From positions 26,901,916 through 26,965,915 of the forward strand of contig NC_052489.1 of NCBI RefSeq assembly GCF_009730915.1: a stretch of DNA of 64,000 nt, given 5' to 3'. How positions within the stretch are numbered: position 1 is the first letter of the stretch; every line of letters starts with the position of its first letter. This DNA comes from Dioscorea cayenensis subsp. rotundata (Eukaryota; Streptophyta; Magnoliopsida; Dioscoreales; Dioscoreaceae). The notes below the pieces were generated by a model. It saw nothing but the letters and a program-made list of their open reading frames with translations, was not told where the DNA came from and did not search any database. A program made the translations under genes and the position numbers. Of the stretch, positions 24,123-36,052 are shown in pieces.

Positions 24123-25080
24123 GAAGATTGGTTAGGGTTTTTGTAATTAAAAATAAATAAATAAATAGTTAATTAATTAATTTTTAAAAAGGGGAAAACG
24201 ACAAAAGAGGTCTGAGAGTGAGAGGGAAGAGAAACACGCGCGCAAGGCGACAAGAAAAAGACTTGGGACCTTCTCTCATAGTCATAGACTACTTCTATTA
24301 CTACTACTAAAGTATACCTTTTTTATTTTATTTTTTTTTCGTGTGTGTACTTTTTATTTATTTATTTGGATTAATTTATTAGGATGGGTTTTGGGTATGA
24401 ATGAGGTTGAAGGGATAATAATAATAATAATAATAATAAGTGAAAAGTGAGGTATTGAGATGATATAGCTTAGGATACAGCTCAGGAGTAGATGTTTTTT
24501 TTTTTGTTTAGGCATTTTTGTTTAGGCAGATCTGAGATGGTGTCTTTTGACTATTTAGATGTCTCTCTCCCTCTCTTATTATTATGTTTATTTTATTTAT
24601 TTATTTTTTTGTTATATTTTGTATTTTTTCATTTCTGATGAGAGATTTTTTTTCTTTGTATTATTATTTTTTTATTTTTTTTAATAAAATGTGGTTTATT
24701 CCACATTTATCTTAATAAAAACAACAAAAAATGGGAAGTCATGTCATGGACTTACGAGGGGGGTGGGGAGTTATGTGAACAGGTGAAAGAGGATTGCGTG
24801 TGAAACTTGGACAGGGAAAGTGTGAATGGAGGAGGGTGCTTCTTGGATTTTTTTTATTTTTATTTATTTATTTTTTTTTAATGTGGGTTGTGGTGCATCT
24901 TGAGGGGGAAATGGGGAATGGATGATGAAGATGATATCATAAATGGTTTATTAATGCTTGGTGGCTTTCTGAGGATGCAACACGTAATGTGGTTGATAGT
25001 GGGTAACGTGGCAAGCTGGAAGGTGCTAGTAGACTTGGGCGGTAAATAGGAAATAATAGAGATGCGTGTGTGTTTTTTTT
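24123..25080. other. upstream region of GID1
   Basis: No gene. Contains (AAT)n at 24416-24439 and a LINE-like tail (TGTGGTTTATTCCACA, then TTAATAAAAACAAC) at about 24690-24725. Confidence 0.5.
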
Positions 25081-25570
25081 AGGGAAAAGTAAAAAGCCCA
25101 TATAGTTCGAAATTTTCTGAAAAATAAGGAATGAGAAATTTTTCGATTACATGATATGTGGTTTTCAGGATTTGCAAAAAGGGAAAAAGCAGATTAGCGT
25201 TAACTTTTTTTCGATTTTTTAGGCGAAAATTATCTATTTATGTAAAAATCACTATGTGAGCTTTAAAAAAATAAGATTTTTTTCAACGTGATTTTTGTTT
25301 GATTTTTGGAATTTAAGTTTTTTTCTTGTTTAGTGAAATTTTTGGAAGAGAAATAAATTTTTAAAAAAATATATTTTTTATGTCATATAAGTTGATTTTT
25401 AAATAAAATGACGATTTTGTCCTTGTGAGTTAACACCGTTAATTGCTTGATAACGGTTTTTCCCTTTTTTGCAAATCTAGAAAACCACATATCATAGAAT
25501 CGAAAAAAAATTCCTCATTCCTTATTTTGCAAAACTCGAAAACCACATGAGTTTTTTTTGTACTTTTCCT
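25081..25570. mobile_element. MULE-like MITE with TIRs of about 110 bp
   Basis: The left end (GGGAAAAGTA, TAAGGAATGAGAAATTTTTC, CATGATATGTGGTTTTC, GATTTGCAAAAAGGGAAAAA) reappears inverted at the right end (25440-25570). The middle is noncoding. Both ends lie in T runs, so the target duplication cannot be read. Long TIRs and no coding part suggest a Mutator-type MITE. Confidence 0.7.
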
Positions 25571-27038
25571 TTTTTATTATTATGAAGATGATAAGTTTTT
25601 TGGTACTTGTAAATAAATAACGATGTTTTTTTATTTATTTTACCTAGTGATACTTGGTCCTTGACGTACACTTATTACTTTTTTAAAAAAAATCATAAAT
25701 AAATATTAATATCAAAGATTATTTTATAAATAAAATATTATTTTATAATATATGAATAAAATTATATTCGAAAGATTTAAAATTGTTATTAAAGGAATAT
25801 ATTTACCTAACACTTGGTTAGTTTAATGGTGAAAACACTTGACAATATATGGTATATATGGATTGAATATGAGTTTTTATAAGTTTCGTGTAGGAAGAGT
25901 GATATCTTAGGGTTGAAATGCGCAAAAAGATTTATTAGTATGATATCATTTTTGTATATGCTGTTTGTAGTAATATATATATATATATAAAGATTTAATT
26001 GATAAAAATTTGCATAAATAAAATTGATGCATTAAAACTATTTGTTGCACTAACCTAATCAATCTATAAATAAGAGAGTGACCTCCAAATATTTTATGTT
26101 AAATAATAAATAAATTGACAAACTTGATTAATGATTTTTTGTCTTATTAATATCAGGTCTATGGTATAGAGTGTTCATTTTAAGAATCGAAATTATATTA
26201 GATCTCTGATATATGCTTATCATATGTCGTAAATAAAAATAAAATATGATATTAGGTGTTAAAGTGTGTTTTATTTTATTTTATAATTTAATCTATTTAC
26301 TTTTTAGGTTATTTTATTTTTATGATATCTATGACGTGTATACTCTTATCATATGGATATATATATACATATATTTTGATAAAAATTAATTAAAACTAGA
26401 ATTAAGTATATATATGTACCATGATGTAATGCTTGAAATTTGCAATCGTAATCACCAGCTTCTCAAAGCTGGTGATAAGGATGATAAAATTATCACAAGT
26501 CAAGTCGTCTAAAGACTTGTTCTCCAATTCTTTTCCTTTTTTTTTTGAAAATTAAAGAGGCATAAGCACCTTCTTTTCTCTTTATTAATTAATATAATAG
26601 ACAGACAGAGGCTAAGCTTCTGACTTGTGACTAATGAGGATGAGAGAGGCCCACATGCAGGAACATACTGCAACCATGCCAAACTTCAAGAGCACAAACA
26701 ATAATTGAATTAGAGATAAAGCTACATAATACATTGCACCTCCCCCAGTCCCCAAGTCCTACTCAACAAAAATCCAAGATACCACATGACCCAGTTTAAC
26801 TAACCCAAAAACAATGTCTCATAATTTTATATTAGAAAAACACTGGTAATATTAATTCTGGATTGCAGGGCAATTAAATAATAAATGGAAATGCACTTCA
26901 ATAACTTAACTTTCTTATTTAAGAATAATAGTTCAAGAAGCAGTACTGGGGTACACTCAATATAATTATTCTGAATAAATTAATTTGGATATGAGACATA
27001 CATATGATCCATATGTGCTTTGTATCCCCATTTAAACT
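25571..27038. other. spacer and 3' flank of the aminotransferase gene
   Basis: AT-rich. A cluster of nested inverted repeats lies at 26451-26525 (see findings). No gene is supported. Confidence 0.5.
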
Positions 27039-27824
27039 CTAGTTTACCAGCAATCTCCTCTTGCAGAAGGATGCAATTCTCTCACCAGCTTCTCTTGCTA
27101 GCTCAGTGGGTACTCCAAAGAATATCCTCACCCAATTCTTTAATCCCAGGACACTACCTGAGTGAAGGATATGTACATCATTCATGGTTAAGATATTACA
27201 AATATAAATATATTTACAATAATATTTATTATATTACAACTTTTAACTGTGTGACATAATTAAAGAGTGTAACCTGGAAGAACCAGCACGGATTCCTCTT
27301 TCATCAAGGCCCGGGCAAAGTCCATATCATTTTCGATCCCATCAAGAAGGTCTGTTTTCACTTCAACCTGCCATGGATTTGGTTTGTTATCATGCCTCAC
27401 ACTTTTTATGATTCACTGGAGTATAGGAAAGGAGTATAATAAGAAGCCTAACCATCATAAACATGGAGGCTTGAGGCCTTGAATAACCATTGAGAGCTTC
27501 AATTTGTTCTATTTTGGTAAACAAAGTGTTTGCTGAGGACTCTAATATATTCATGACATTGTTATTGAACTCTTCACTAGAAGCTGATAACATACTAGGA
27601 ACTGCCGCCTGTGTGGGGAATTACAGATGAATATATATAGTTAACGAAGTGAGTAAATTAAGTAGTAAAGTGGACTTAAAAAACGTGAATTGTTAATTTA
27701 CCTGGATTGTGCAAGGTGGACCACAAAATATATTCATAAGCGTCTCAGTTGCCATCTTGACCTGTTACCATAATCACAAGAAATGATGATATGCATTTTA
27801 ATTGTGTCTATTTGTGTAAGGTAC

Positions 27825-27874
<50 letters not shown>

Positions 27875-30800
27875 GAAGGAAACCTGTTTGAGAGATCCAT
27901 AAGGATCAACAAAGGCTAACCATCCGATGCGCCAACCAGGAACCATCCAGCGCTTTGACAAGGAACCAATGGTGATCACAGGTGCAATATGAGCAAAAGA
28001 GGCCATCGGTACAAACTTACCACCTCCAAATACCATATGCCCATATACTTCATCTGCTATAATCGGTATATTCAAGTCTCTTGCAGTTTCAGCAATCTGA
28101 AAAAAAAAGGAGAGAAAGATTAGTTTCACTTGTGAAATTCAAAATCTTAATTAAAAAGAGATGATGCTTTAAAGAAACACAACAATATATATACTTGAAG
28201 GAGGTGGGAGGAGGAGTAGGCGACGCCGCAGGGGTTGTTAGGGGAGATGAGGACGATGCCAACAGTGTTGTGGTCAGCGAGAGCTCGGAGCTGAGAAGGG
28301 TCCAGCTCCCAGTTCTTTTCAGGGAGAAGATCATAGAAGCGAGGTTCAATGCCACTGAGGTAGCACTTAGCCTCGTACAGTGGGAAACCAGGGCGCGGGA
28401 TGAGCAGATTGGCGCCACGCCCGGTGGCCAACACCGCGGTGCACACCTGAATTGCCTGTGTGCCGCCCACCATTAGGTACACGTCCTCTTCCTTTATACC
28501 TTGCCGCACTTCCCATGACAAGTACTCTGCCACGGCCCTGTGTGTTCAAAACCATACAAGACATCAATCAAAATTAAAGGTGTTCACTCATAGACATTAT
28601 TTACTGAATCCCAACTCAATCTTATTTTCTTTTTAAGAGAAAGAAAACATGTTTTATTTAATATAGTTAGCTCACGAATGCAAACTTCGCACTCATGTGT
28701 TGATTTTTAAGCCGAAGGAGAAGGATGCTAGATATGAGGACAGACTGATTCAATCACTGAATCAAGGTAGGTAAGGCTTGATGTAATCTTAATTACATGC
28801 TAGGTTATAAAGGAGGATGACACAAATATTACTTGAAGACTCATTGTTTGGCCCTTTGGTGAACAAACTAGAGGGTTTTCTAAACTAAAAGCCATTAGAC
28901 CAAGTAATGATTAGATTAGATATTGATTAATAACTATTGAAGATGTTGACTTAGTAAACGCATCCGTACCCTTAATACAAGCGGTTCGAAACTTTTGCAC
29001 TGATAGTTGACAGCATTATTAGTGAGAATGTGCAGCATTAGGGGTGGCAAAAATTCGGGTCCGGACCCGGCCCGGTTTTAAATCTGGACAAACTTGGTAT
29101 GTCCAAACCCGGTTTATTTTAAAACCGGGTTGTCCGGATGTCCAAATTTGTCCGAATTCTATAAGTTATTTTTAAGTTCGCTCAAATATTAAATTATACA
29201 AAAATAATTTAATTCACATTAAATGCAAAAAAAAACATTAATAATCCAAAACTCAACTCAAATTATAGAAAAATCTAAGTCTTAATAGAAAACAATAGAT
29301 GTTTAAAGTTTTTAGAAGAATGGGCTTAAAACAAATGGGCCTAAGGTTGTGGGCTTTTAAAGTTTTATGGGTTAAAAGGGCCCGGTTGTCCGAATTTCTA
29401 TGTCCGGACCCGGCCCGGATTTAAATCCGGACAACCAAGCCATGTCCGGACCCGGCCCGCATTTGCAAACCTTATGTCCAAACCCTTTTTATTCCGGGCC
29501 GGACAAAACCGGGCCGGCGGGTCCGGACAGATTATTGCCACCCCTATGCAGCATGCGTAGCCTCAGCCTACCTAATTTTTAAAATATCTACATCGGTCTC
29601 TCCAACACTAGGTATTAAGATCCACCCGTGGTCCCAGTTATAGGTAGGATATAAGTTCGATGACCCTAACAGCCACAGCTCACAGCTCACCCGTGGTCCC
29701 AATTATAGGTACGATATAAGTTTCGATGATCCTAACAACCACAGCTCATAACCAAACTCACTCCTTAAATAGATCATGATGCACTGGACCGGGCCAGTGA
29801 AAATTGTACACATATATACAAGAAAGTTGATAAATTTGATCGTCATGGTGTATTGCCCCAGCTCTAAGGGATAAATCATTAGATTTTCTGTCACTACTTT
29901 GATATGCATATGACTCTCAAGCACATTTCAGATTGTCTATGTTCATGACCTATCTAAAGTTTAAGCAATAAAAAAAAACATCTAATTTAATTTAATATAT
30001 AATGACTATAAATATATGCTTAAATTGACCTTTTCAAAACAGAACACAAGCAATTGCGCATTTGGATATAACCATAATGATTAATGACGAGAGATATTTG
30101 ATAAATAATTAGAAAAAATTTCACAAGTTCTAAATACACCTTTGATCTTGATGACGTCTGTACGTCTATAATTTACCCTTAACATAAGAACTAACGAATC
30201 CCTCATTTCATACCATTAATTAGCTATCTTGTCTTATTATTTGTAAGTCTCATTCAAGGCAATAACTAATCTGTATCAAGATAATTAATTGGAGACACCC
30301 CGTGATGATACCATTAAAATAAAGTATTTTGATATCTTTCTCTATTTTCAAAATTTTATATTTATGATCAAGAGAAGGTACCACCGAAAAGGAAACATGG
30401 ATATTTTATTAATAAGATTTTCGCTTTTTTTATTACATTCTTATAACTTGTATTCCTGATTTCAAAATTAGTTTTTTAGTCACATTATTAAGAATGTATA
30501 TAAACATAATGTCATTATCTCAACGTACTTGTACTTTAACATTTATACTCTAATTTTGTGTAAATTAAGATTTAAAATAATTTTTACTAAAATAAAAATA
30601 TTTTGTAGAGAGGATTTGGTGCCAACCAATTAAAAAGTCATAGTCATATATATATATATATATATATTTATCCTCATAGAAAAAAACAAAACAAAAAGAA
30701 GACTTATTTAGTTTATTATGCACCATATATAAAGTGGTGGTTTAGTAGGACACGCAAAGCAACCTCGGTGTGGCATACACAGCCAAGGAATTAAGGAAAC

Positions 30801-32259
30801 CCATTACTAATGAAATGTCTCAGACTTCGTAAGATATTCAGGGATCTCTACAACTCAACAGTTTTGAAGTATATGTGGAAGCACATGCCACGGGATTAAC
30901 ACTATAGAGTCGCAGAAAATAAACCAATGACTTAAGTTACCAAACAAATCCATAGAACTTCTAGGATTGGTATAGCCACATCAACTCAAATGAAAGTGCC
31001 CCTTAAGAACATGTGCTGGTAGAAAATGAGAAACAAAAAGTTCATATTTCATATTTCTACACATTTCTCTTGTACGCCTCTTTGACATGCTAACTTTTAC
31101 TACAAGTTAGAGACGTCAATAATATTGACTATCCGAAGACAAACGCATAGGAGGATGCCAATTGTACAACCTCCTTTTAATATAAATATATATTTGACAA
31201 ATAAATAACAAGTGCTTTTTATTTAAATTATTATTAAAAAAATAAATAGGTATAGAAGTGCATAAATTATAATAGTTTACAGGTCTTTTACAAAAAAAAT
31301 TCTACCTTATAATTTCAAACTAGTGAAACCACTGTTTCTCTTAGGGAGAATTTTTTAGACCCACAAACATAATTGAAAAATAGTATTGAATCAAAATATA
31401 CAGTATATAAATAGTAATAAAATAATATTACTGACAGAAAGATTAAAACTTTGCTCTCCTTTAATACCCATGTGTCATACAATTCAAGTCCTACCTACTC
31501 ATGCAGACATATCATACCTACTCATGCAGGCATATCAGGATGGTCTTTGTTCATATCATGAATAAGAATCGCTTCCCATATAGTACTAAAACTAAGTCAA
31601 CTTGTCGCACAAATCCAGAAGAGATGCAACCTAGGTGCGCATAAAAACAAGATTAACCACAGTATTCACGCAATTCCTTATCTTCAAGAACGGGAATGAT
31701 GTGAATGGTGGTACAAAGAGATAGAAATTGGCAAAAATAGGCTAACATTGTCAATGAAAATGCTATCAAGAGAGATTATCACACTAAAATCCAGTGAGTC
31801 ACATTCGCTTGCTTGCGCAACACTCACGTGAATGAGAGGCGCAGAAGAGGGACAAATTCTCAACCATAGAAAATACCAATGCATCAAGGAATCCAAAGAA
31901 AAAGCGAGATCGACACGCACCTGCGAACACTAGGAAGGCCGAAGGAAGGGGCGTAGCTGATGAACTCACCGGATGAATTGGAATCCGAGAGGATTTTAAT
32001 GGCGTCCTGGCCCCGATGGAAGCAAGGGTACACGGAAGCGTCGCCGACTCCGAGTGAGACCAAGGGTTTGTCGGGGTTGACGCAGGAAAGGAGCTCTGCA
32101 ACTATGCCTCTAATTGAAGTCTTTTGCTTATTGACATGCGAATCAGACTTTCCGGCTGAGCTCTGAGTCTGTGATGAATACCTAGAATTGTTGGCCGAGA
32201 TCTGAGAGCGTTTTCACCAAGGAATTAATAGCGTTAATCCAAGAGGAAGATGACGCCAT
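27039..32259 (-). CDS. TAT: tyrosine aminotransferase (TAT/NAAT family), frame break in exon 1
   Basis: PLP-dependent class I/II aminotransferase that converts tyrosine to 4-hydroxyphenylpyruvate, feeding tocopherol and plastoquinone; the related NAAT enzymes act on nicotianamine. Seven exons: 31921-32259, 28195-28537, 27884-28096, 27702-27761, 27453-27608, 27274-27367, 27039-27157; about 430 residues. Motifs: [53 protein letters not shown], and the PLP-lysine motif [16 protein letters not shown]. Odd: exon 1 is 339 bp, but the phase of exon 2 needs 338 (mod 3). [16 protein letters not shown] reads from 32259; the conserved frame continues only if one base of the AAAA run at 32211-32214 is extra. 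An in-frame upstream ATG near 32347 meets a stop before the conserved part. A sequence error is the simplest cause. Confidence 0.9.
27827..27871. repeat. (AT)n microsatellite in an aminotransferase intron
   Basis: About 22 AT units directly beside the splice donor of the IAETARDLN exon. Confidence 0.9.
29031..29554. mobile_element. hAT MITE with 8-bp TSD, inside intron 1 of the aminotransferase
   Basis: TGCAGCAT at 29031-29038 and 29547-29554 flanks a 508-bp element (29039-29546) that begins TAGGGGTGGCAA and ends TTGCCACCCCTA, a perfect 12-bp TIR. An 8-bp TSD with a TAGGGGTGGCAA end is typical of plant hAT elements. GC-rich subterminal repeats (CGGACCCGGCCCGG and its complement, at least six times in all) lie at both ends around an AT-rich core. 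It has no coding capacity. The two target duplications are identical, which suggests a fairly young insertion. Confidence 0.88.
29623..29752. repeat. 65-bp imperfect tandem duplication
   Basis: CACCCGTGGTCCCAGTTATA at 29623 and CACCCGTGGTCCCAATTATA at 29688 begin two copies of a 65-bp unit, directly downstream of the hAT MITE in the same intron. Confidence 0.85.
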
Positions 32260-32637
32260 TGATGAACAAACTGAGAGAAAGATAGATAGATAGATATATA
32301 GAGAGAGAGAAGAAGGGAAGAGAGGCATGCCTGCGTGGTCGGCGCCATTGGAGATCAAGCTAAGCTTTTTCTCGGTTTGAACTCCGAGCTTTGGGAGTGA
32401 GATGGAGAGGCTGGGAGCGCGGTGTGCATTTTATAGGAACCCCTCTGCGATCTCGTCACTCGCTGTGTACTTACCGCATCTTGGTATTTTTATTATTTAT
32501 TATTTATTTATTTTTAAAAATAATGAAATTCTTTTGTGATACCTTGCTGCACGTGGAGAGAGGTTTGTCCATAACTTTTTAAAAATGAATTAAAAATTAA
32601 CATTATATTCCGGAGAGACAGTGGTCTTATTATTTTA

Positions 32638-33539
32638 ACAAAAATACGGATTAACTTTTTGAAAAGTCACCCAACTTTGTATCTTATTTTTAATTTAGTC
32701 AATCAACTTCAAAATATATCAAAATGATCATTCAAGTTATAAAAACTTTTACCGGGCAATCACTCGAGATTTTCTGGCACCTAGTAGTCTACGTGGCCAC
32801 CTTAAAAGCTAAGTCAGTGGCTAATGTCCACATCATCAGGCTTACATGCCTTGTCCATGTCAGATTAAGTCACTGAGTTGGCAAAACAACCTGACTCCTC
32901 AGCCATTTCTTGGTCTCCTTCTTCTCAGATTCTTCTTCTATTGCCCCAATGAAGATGACGGTGATGAAGTTCTATTCTTTGTGTAACTTTCTTCCATTTC
33001 TTCATCGCTTAACCTCATCCTCACTCCTAGCAACCGATCTCGCTCCTATGAGATGGTACGAGTATTCTCTTCGGATGATGTTTTCTATAGAAGCCTAGTT
33101 CGCCGGATTGACATCACCTACAACTCCCTCCACTCACGGCAGAGGAAAGAGGGCTCACTCCTGCACATTGGAATCAAGATGAAGAAGTTGGAGAAACTTT
33201 GATCACCAGTTCAGAAATCTCCAGAACAATGACAAGTAGAGGGTAGAGAAGAAGAATCCAAGAGGAAGAAGAAGAAGAAGAAAAGGCTGAGGTGTCGGTT
33301 GTTTTGCTGACTCAACAACTTAATTTGATGTGGACAAGCCACATAAGCTTGATGATGTGGACATCATTCGCTGACTCGGTTTCCACGTAGGCTATTGCGC
33401 ACCGAAAAATCTCGGGTGACTGTCGGGTGAAAATTTTTATAACTTGAGTGACCATTTTGATACATTTTGAAGTTGGATGACTAAAGTGAAAATAAAGCAA
33501 AGATGGGTGATTTTTCAAGAGATTAATCCACAAAAATAC
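32638..33539. mobile_element. MULE MITE with TIRs of about 250 bp and 10-bp TSD
   Basis: ACAAAAATAC at 32638-32647 and 33530-33539 flanks an 882-bp element that starts GGATTAACTTTTTGAAAAGT and ends inverted (TTTTTCAAGAGATTAATCC). Inverted similarity runs about 250 bp inward from each end (to about 32907 and from about 33283), through CAACTTCAAAATATATCAAA, ACTCGAGATTTTCTGG, and CCACATCATCA. The short middle is noncoding as far as I can see. Long TIRs with a 9-10 bp TSD mark a Mutator-type element. It sits about 390 bp upstream of the aminotransferase start and may carry promoter sequence. Confidence 0.88.
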
Positions 33540-33540
33540 C

Positions 33541-34085
33541 CAACCCCGAAATTATACTCCCATCCCCGAACCTGACCCCTAATTCGAATACGGGGAATTT
33601 TTTTTCCAATCTCTATCCTTACAGGAATTTTTCTGGTTCGAAGATTTCCCGGCCCAATTAATAAATTAAAATATTATTATTATTTAAAAAAATTATAAAA
33701 TATGTGCTAAAAAAAACCATAAATTTTTTCATAATTGAGAAACCCATTTACAAATACGACTTAACACAAAATACTAACATACACAATCACCAATAAATTA
33801 TTTGTAAAATGTTAAAAAAATTTAAAAAATGCAATATAGTTAATATAAGTTTAGAATTTTATTTAATTTTTATACCAATGTTTATCAATTATTAATAATT
33901 TGCTAAATAAATAAATATATATGGGTTTTTTTCTAATTTTTATTTAGATATATATATAATATTTAAATTAAATATTTAATATTTTGAGGCCGGAGCGGAC
34001 GGGGAGGATATTCGAGGCCTCGGCCCCGACTCCCAAAAAAATTCCCCTCTGGAATCGGGTTACCAGTCGAGACCGAGGCTAATTG
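33541..34085. repeat. degraded inverted-repeat element (hAT-like?)
   Basis: The left end is rich in CCCCGA/CGGGGAATTTTTTTT and the right end in the complement (GACTCCCAAAAAAATTCCCC, GAGACCGAGG), an imperfect inverted relation with an AT-rich core. This resembles old hAT MITEs with GGGGAATTTTT subterminal repeats. It abuts the MULE MITE to its left. No target duplication is visible. Confidence 0.35.
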
Positions 34086-34240
34086 ACATCGTTACTAGTC
34101 CGGAATAATGGGCTGAATGATGTGAATGCCTATGTTGCATCCATATCATCATACTTTCTCCCTCCTGTCTTAAAGAGAAAAATCAAAATTCATTTCATTT
34201 CTCCTTCCCAAATCTTCATCTCATTTCTAGATCTGCAAAG
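34083..34240 (+). repeat. dispersed repeat, copy 1 (inverted partner at 39068-39300)
   Basis: AATGGGCTGAATGATGTGAA, CCTGTCTTAAAGAGAAAA and TTCATTTCATTTCTC recur in inverted orientation at 39160-39275. The family is not recognised. Frames in the two copies translate alike (NGLNDV.AYV) only because the DNA is shared. Confidence 0.6.
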
Positions 34241-35220
34241 AGCTGCTAACTACGTGTTTGTTCGCCGAAGTAGAGACCGAAGGGACAGAAGTGAGAGTTG
34301 ATATGACACTTCCACTTGTTTGGTTTACTGAAATGGAGGCCAAAGTGCAGAAATGACCACTTCCAAAACTTTCCACTTCACTCTTTGATTTCGAAAAAAT
34401 TTTGGCCGAAGTGTGACTCCGGTGTTTCATTTTCGCCACGTGGTTTCATGTGGTGATTAAAATCACCCATTTTTATTTATTTATTTATTTTATTTATATT
34501 TTATTTTTTTGTGGTTTGTTATTTATTATTTTAATCTTTTATCGTTTTTATCAATTTTTTATCTTTTATCGTTTTAATTTTTAATTTTTTTAATTATTTA
34601 ATTTTTTTATTGTTTATAAAAATTTTGTTTTTAAAATTATAATATTAAATAATTATAAAGTCAACCCAACAAGGACAAAGAGATAATCTCATCCCATGAT
34701 GAAGTGGTGAGTAGAACCTCATTTTCATTATTTTTTAAATTTTCACTTTCACTGACAAAAAAAAATGGTTAATGATTTGACACTTCTGCTTTTAACCAAA
34801 CACATGGAACTAAACACTTCAACTGAAACTTTCACTTTAGTCGAGTGGCACTTCAAGGCTTCCACCACTTCGGTGGACTACTTCCAAACCAAATGCAACC
34901 TAAGCCTTGAGAGCAATTTTGCATGCTACAACAAAGTGTTTCTTTTACATCTTGTCTTCTGCAATGCCTTTGGCTCTAATTGCATTTTCCTTATTGCACT
35001 CCATTGTAATTGGTGCAATTTAATTTTAAAAAATATAACTAGATAACCGGTGTTAGATGTGAAAACTCAAAAAAAAAACACACACACACACATTTTTTGC
35101 TCTTACAAGACAAAACTGTAGTAAAAAACAAAATTACTAAGTAGCTCTTTGTATAACTAGATTGCTACTCCAATATAACCACCCAAAACTTGCTAATTCT
35201 CAAAATAAACAGAAAGGACA
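34241..35220. other. noncoding, possible further MITE
   Basis: 34310-34440 and 34770-34900 both hold CACTTC/GAAGTG-rich sequence in inverted relation (CACTTGTTTGGTTTACTGAA at the left; CTACTTCCAAACCAAATGCA at the right), suggesting an old TIR element of about 600 bp. No gene. Confidence 0.3.
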
Positions 35221-35541
35221 AGCATAAGTAGGGTTAATTTCACTCATGGCCACAAATATTTACAATTTATAACACTGTGGCCACAAAACTTTTTTTTATA
35301 ACACAAAATCCACTTAAATTTGCTCCAGTTCCACCTGTGTCCACACTGGCCTGTTTTAAGACTGTTTCTGGCGCCACATCGGCAAATTCGCCGGAAACAG
35401 CCTTAAAACAGGCCATTGTGGCCACAGGTGCAATCGGAGAAAAGTTAAATGATTTTTGTGTTATAACAAAAAGTTTTATGGCCACAGCGTTATAAAGTGC
35501 AAAAATTTGTGACCATGAATGAAATTAACCCAGTATAAGTA
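35221..35541. mobile_element. foldback MITE, near-perfect palindrome, 10-bp TSD
   Basis: The 301-bp element (35231-35531) starts GGGTTAATTTCACTCATGG and ends with its complement (CCATGAATGAAATTAACCC). The arms pair over about 140 bp each with few mismatches (CTGTTTTAAG / CTTAAAACAG near the centre). AGCATAAGTA (35221-35230) and AGTATAAGTA (35532-35541) are the target duplications with one mismatch. A MULE-type MITE is most likely. A transcript would fold into a long hairpin. Confidence 0.85.
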
Positions 35542-36052
35542 GTGATCATGATTACATCACAATTTATAATCTGAAAAACTAAAAATAATCAAAATCTCAT
35601 TGAACAACATATCTCAGTAATATGACAAAAGAACCAAATGACTATAAATCCAATTATCTTAATTTATCAAGCTTCAAGTGTCTATAGTCATTTAATTCAA
35701 TAAAAAAGTGAGGGCACAAAAATAAGAACACTGCATCCAATTTCTCTCAGCATCCATGAACCATGTTTTTAGTGTATGTTTTTTTTTTTTGATGGAAAAC
35801 ATGTCATGGAAGGAGGAAAAAAAGGGGTGCACAAGGGCTACATCAGAAAGATCAAGATAATGTGGAAAAAAATTCAAGAATCAAGAGTCACTTCACTAAG
35901 ACAGTAAGGGCACGAGAATAATGACACAAAAAACACTTCCAAATATGCCCAACAACCATGCACAAAGAAAAGCCGAACCATGTTTTCAGTGAGGACTACA
36001 TCTGAAGGCTCAAAATAATGTGAGAACAAAGCCACTCTACTTCCAAATGTGT
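35542..36052. other. AT-rich spacer
   Basis: No gene. 35715-35790 and 35895-35985 share loose similarity (GGGCACAA.AATAA, CAACCATG...AACCATGTTTT.AGTG), perhaps an old local duplication. Confidence 0.4.

Noticed and set aside
26451-26525. Helitron 3' end
   Set aside because: The hairpin is followed by no CTRR-T terminus and no TC start was found upstream.
27734-28129. 131-codon frame as a separate gene
   Set aside because: It is one aminotransferase exon plus read-through into introns.
35267-35495. Two overlapping 72-codon frames on opposite strands with almost the same peptide
   Set aside because: They are the two arms of the foldback MITE read both ways; there is no protein family and no start context.
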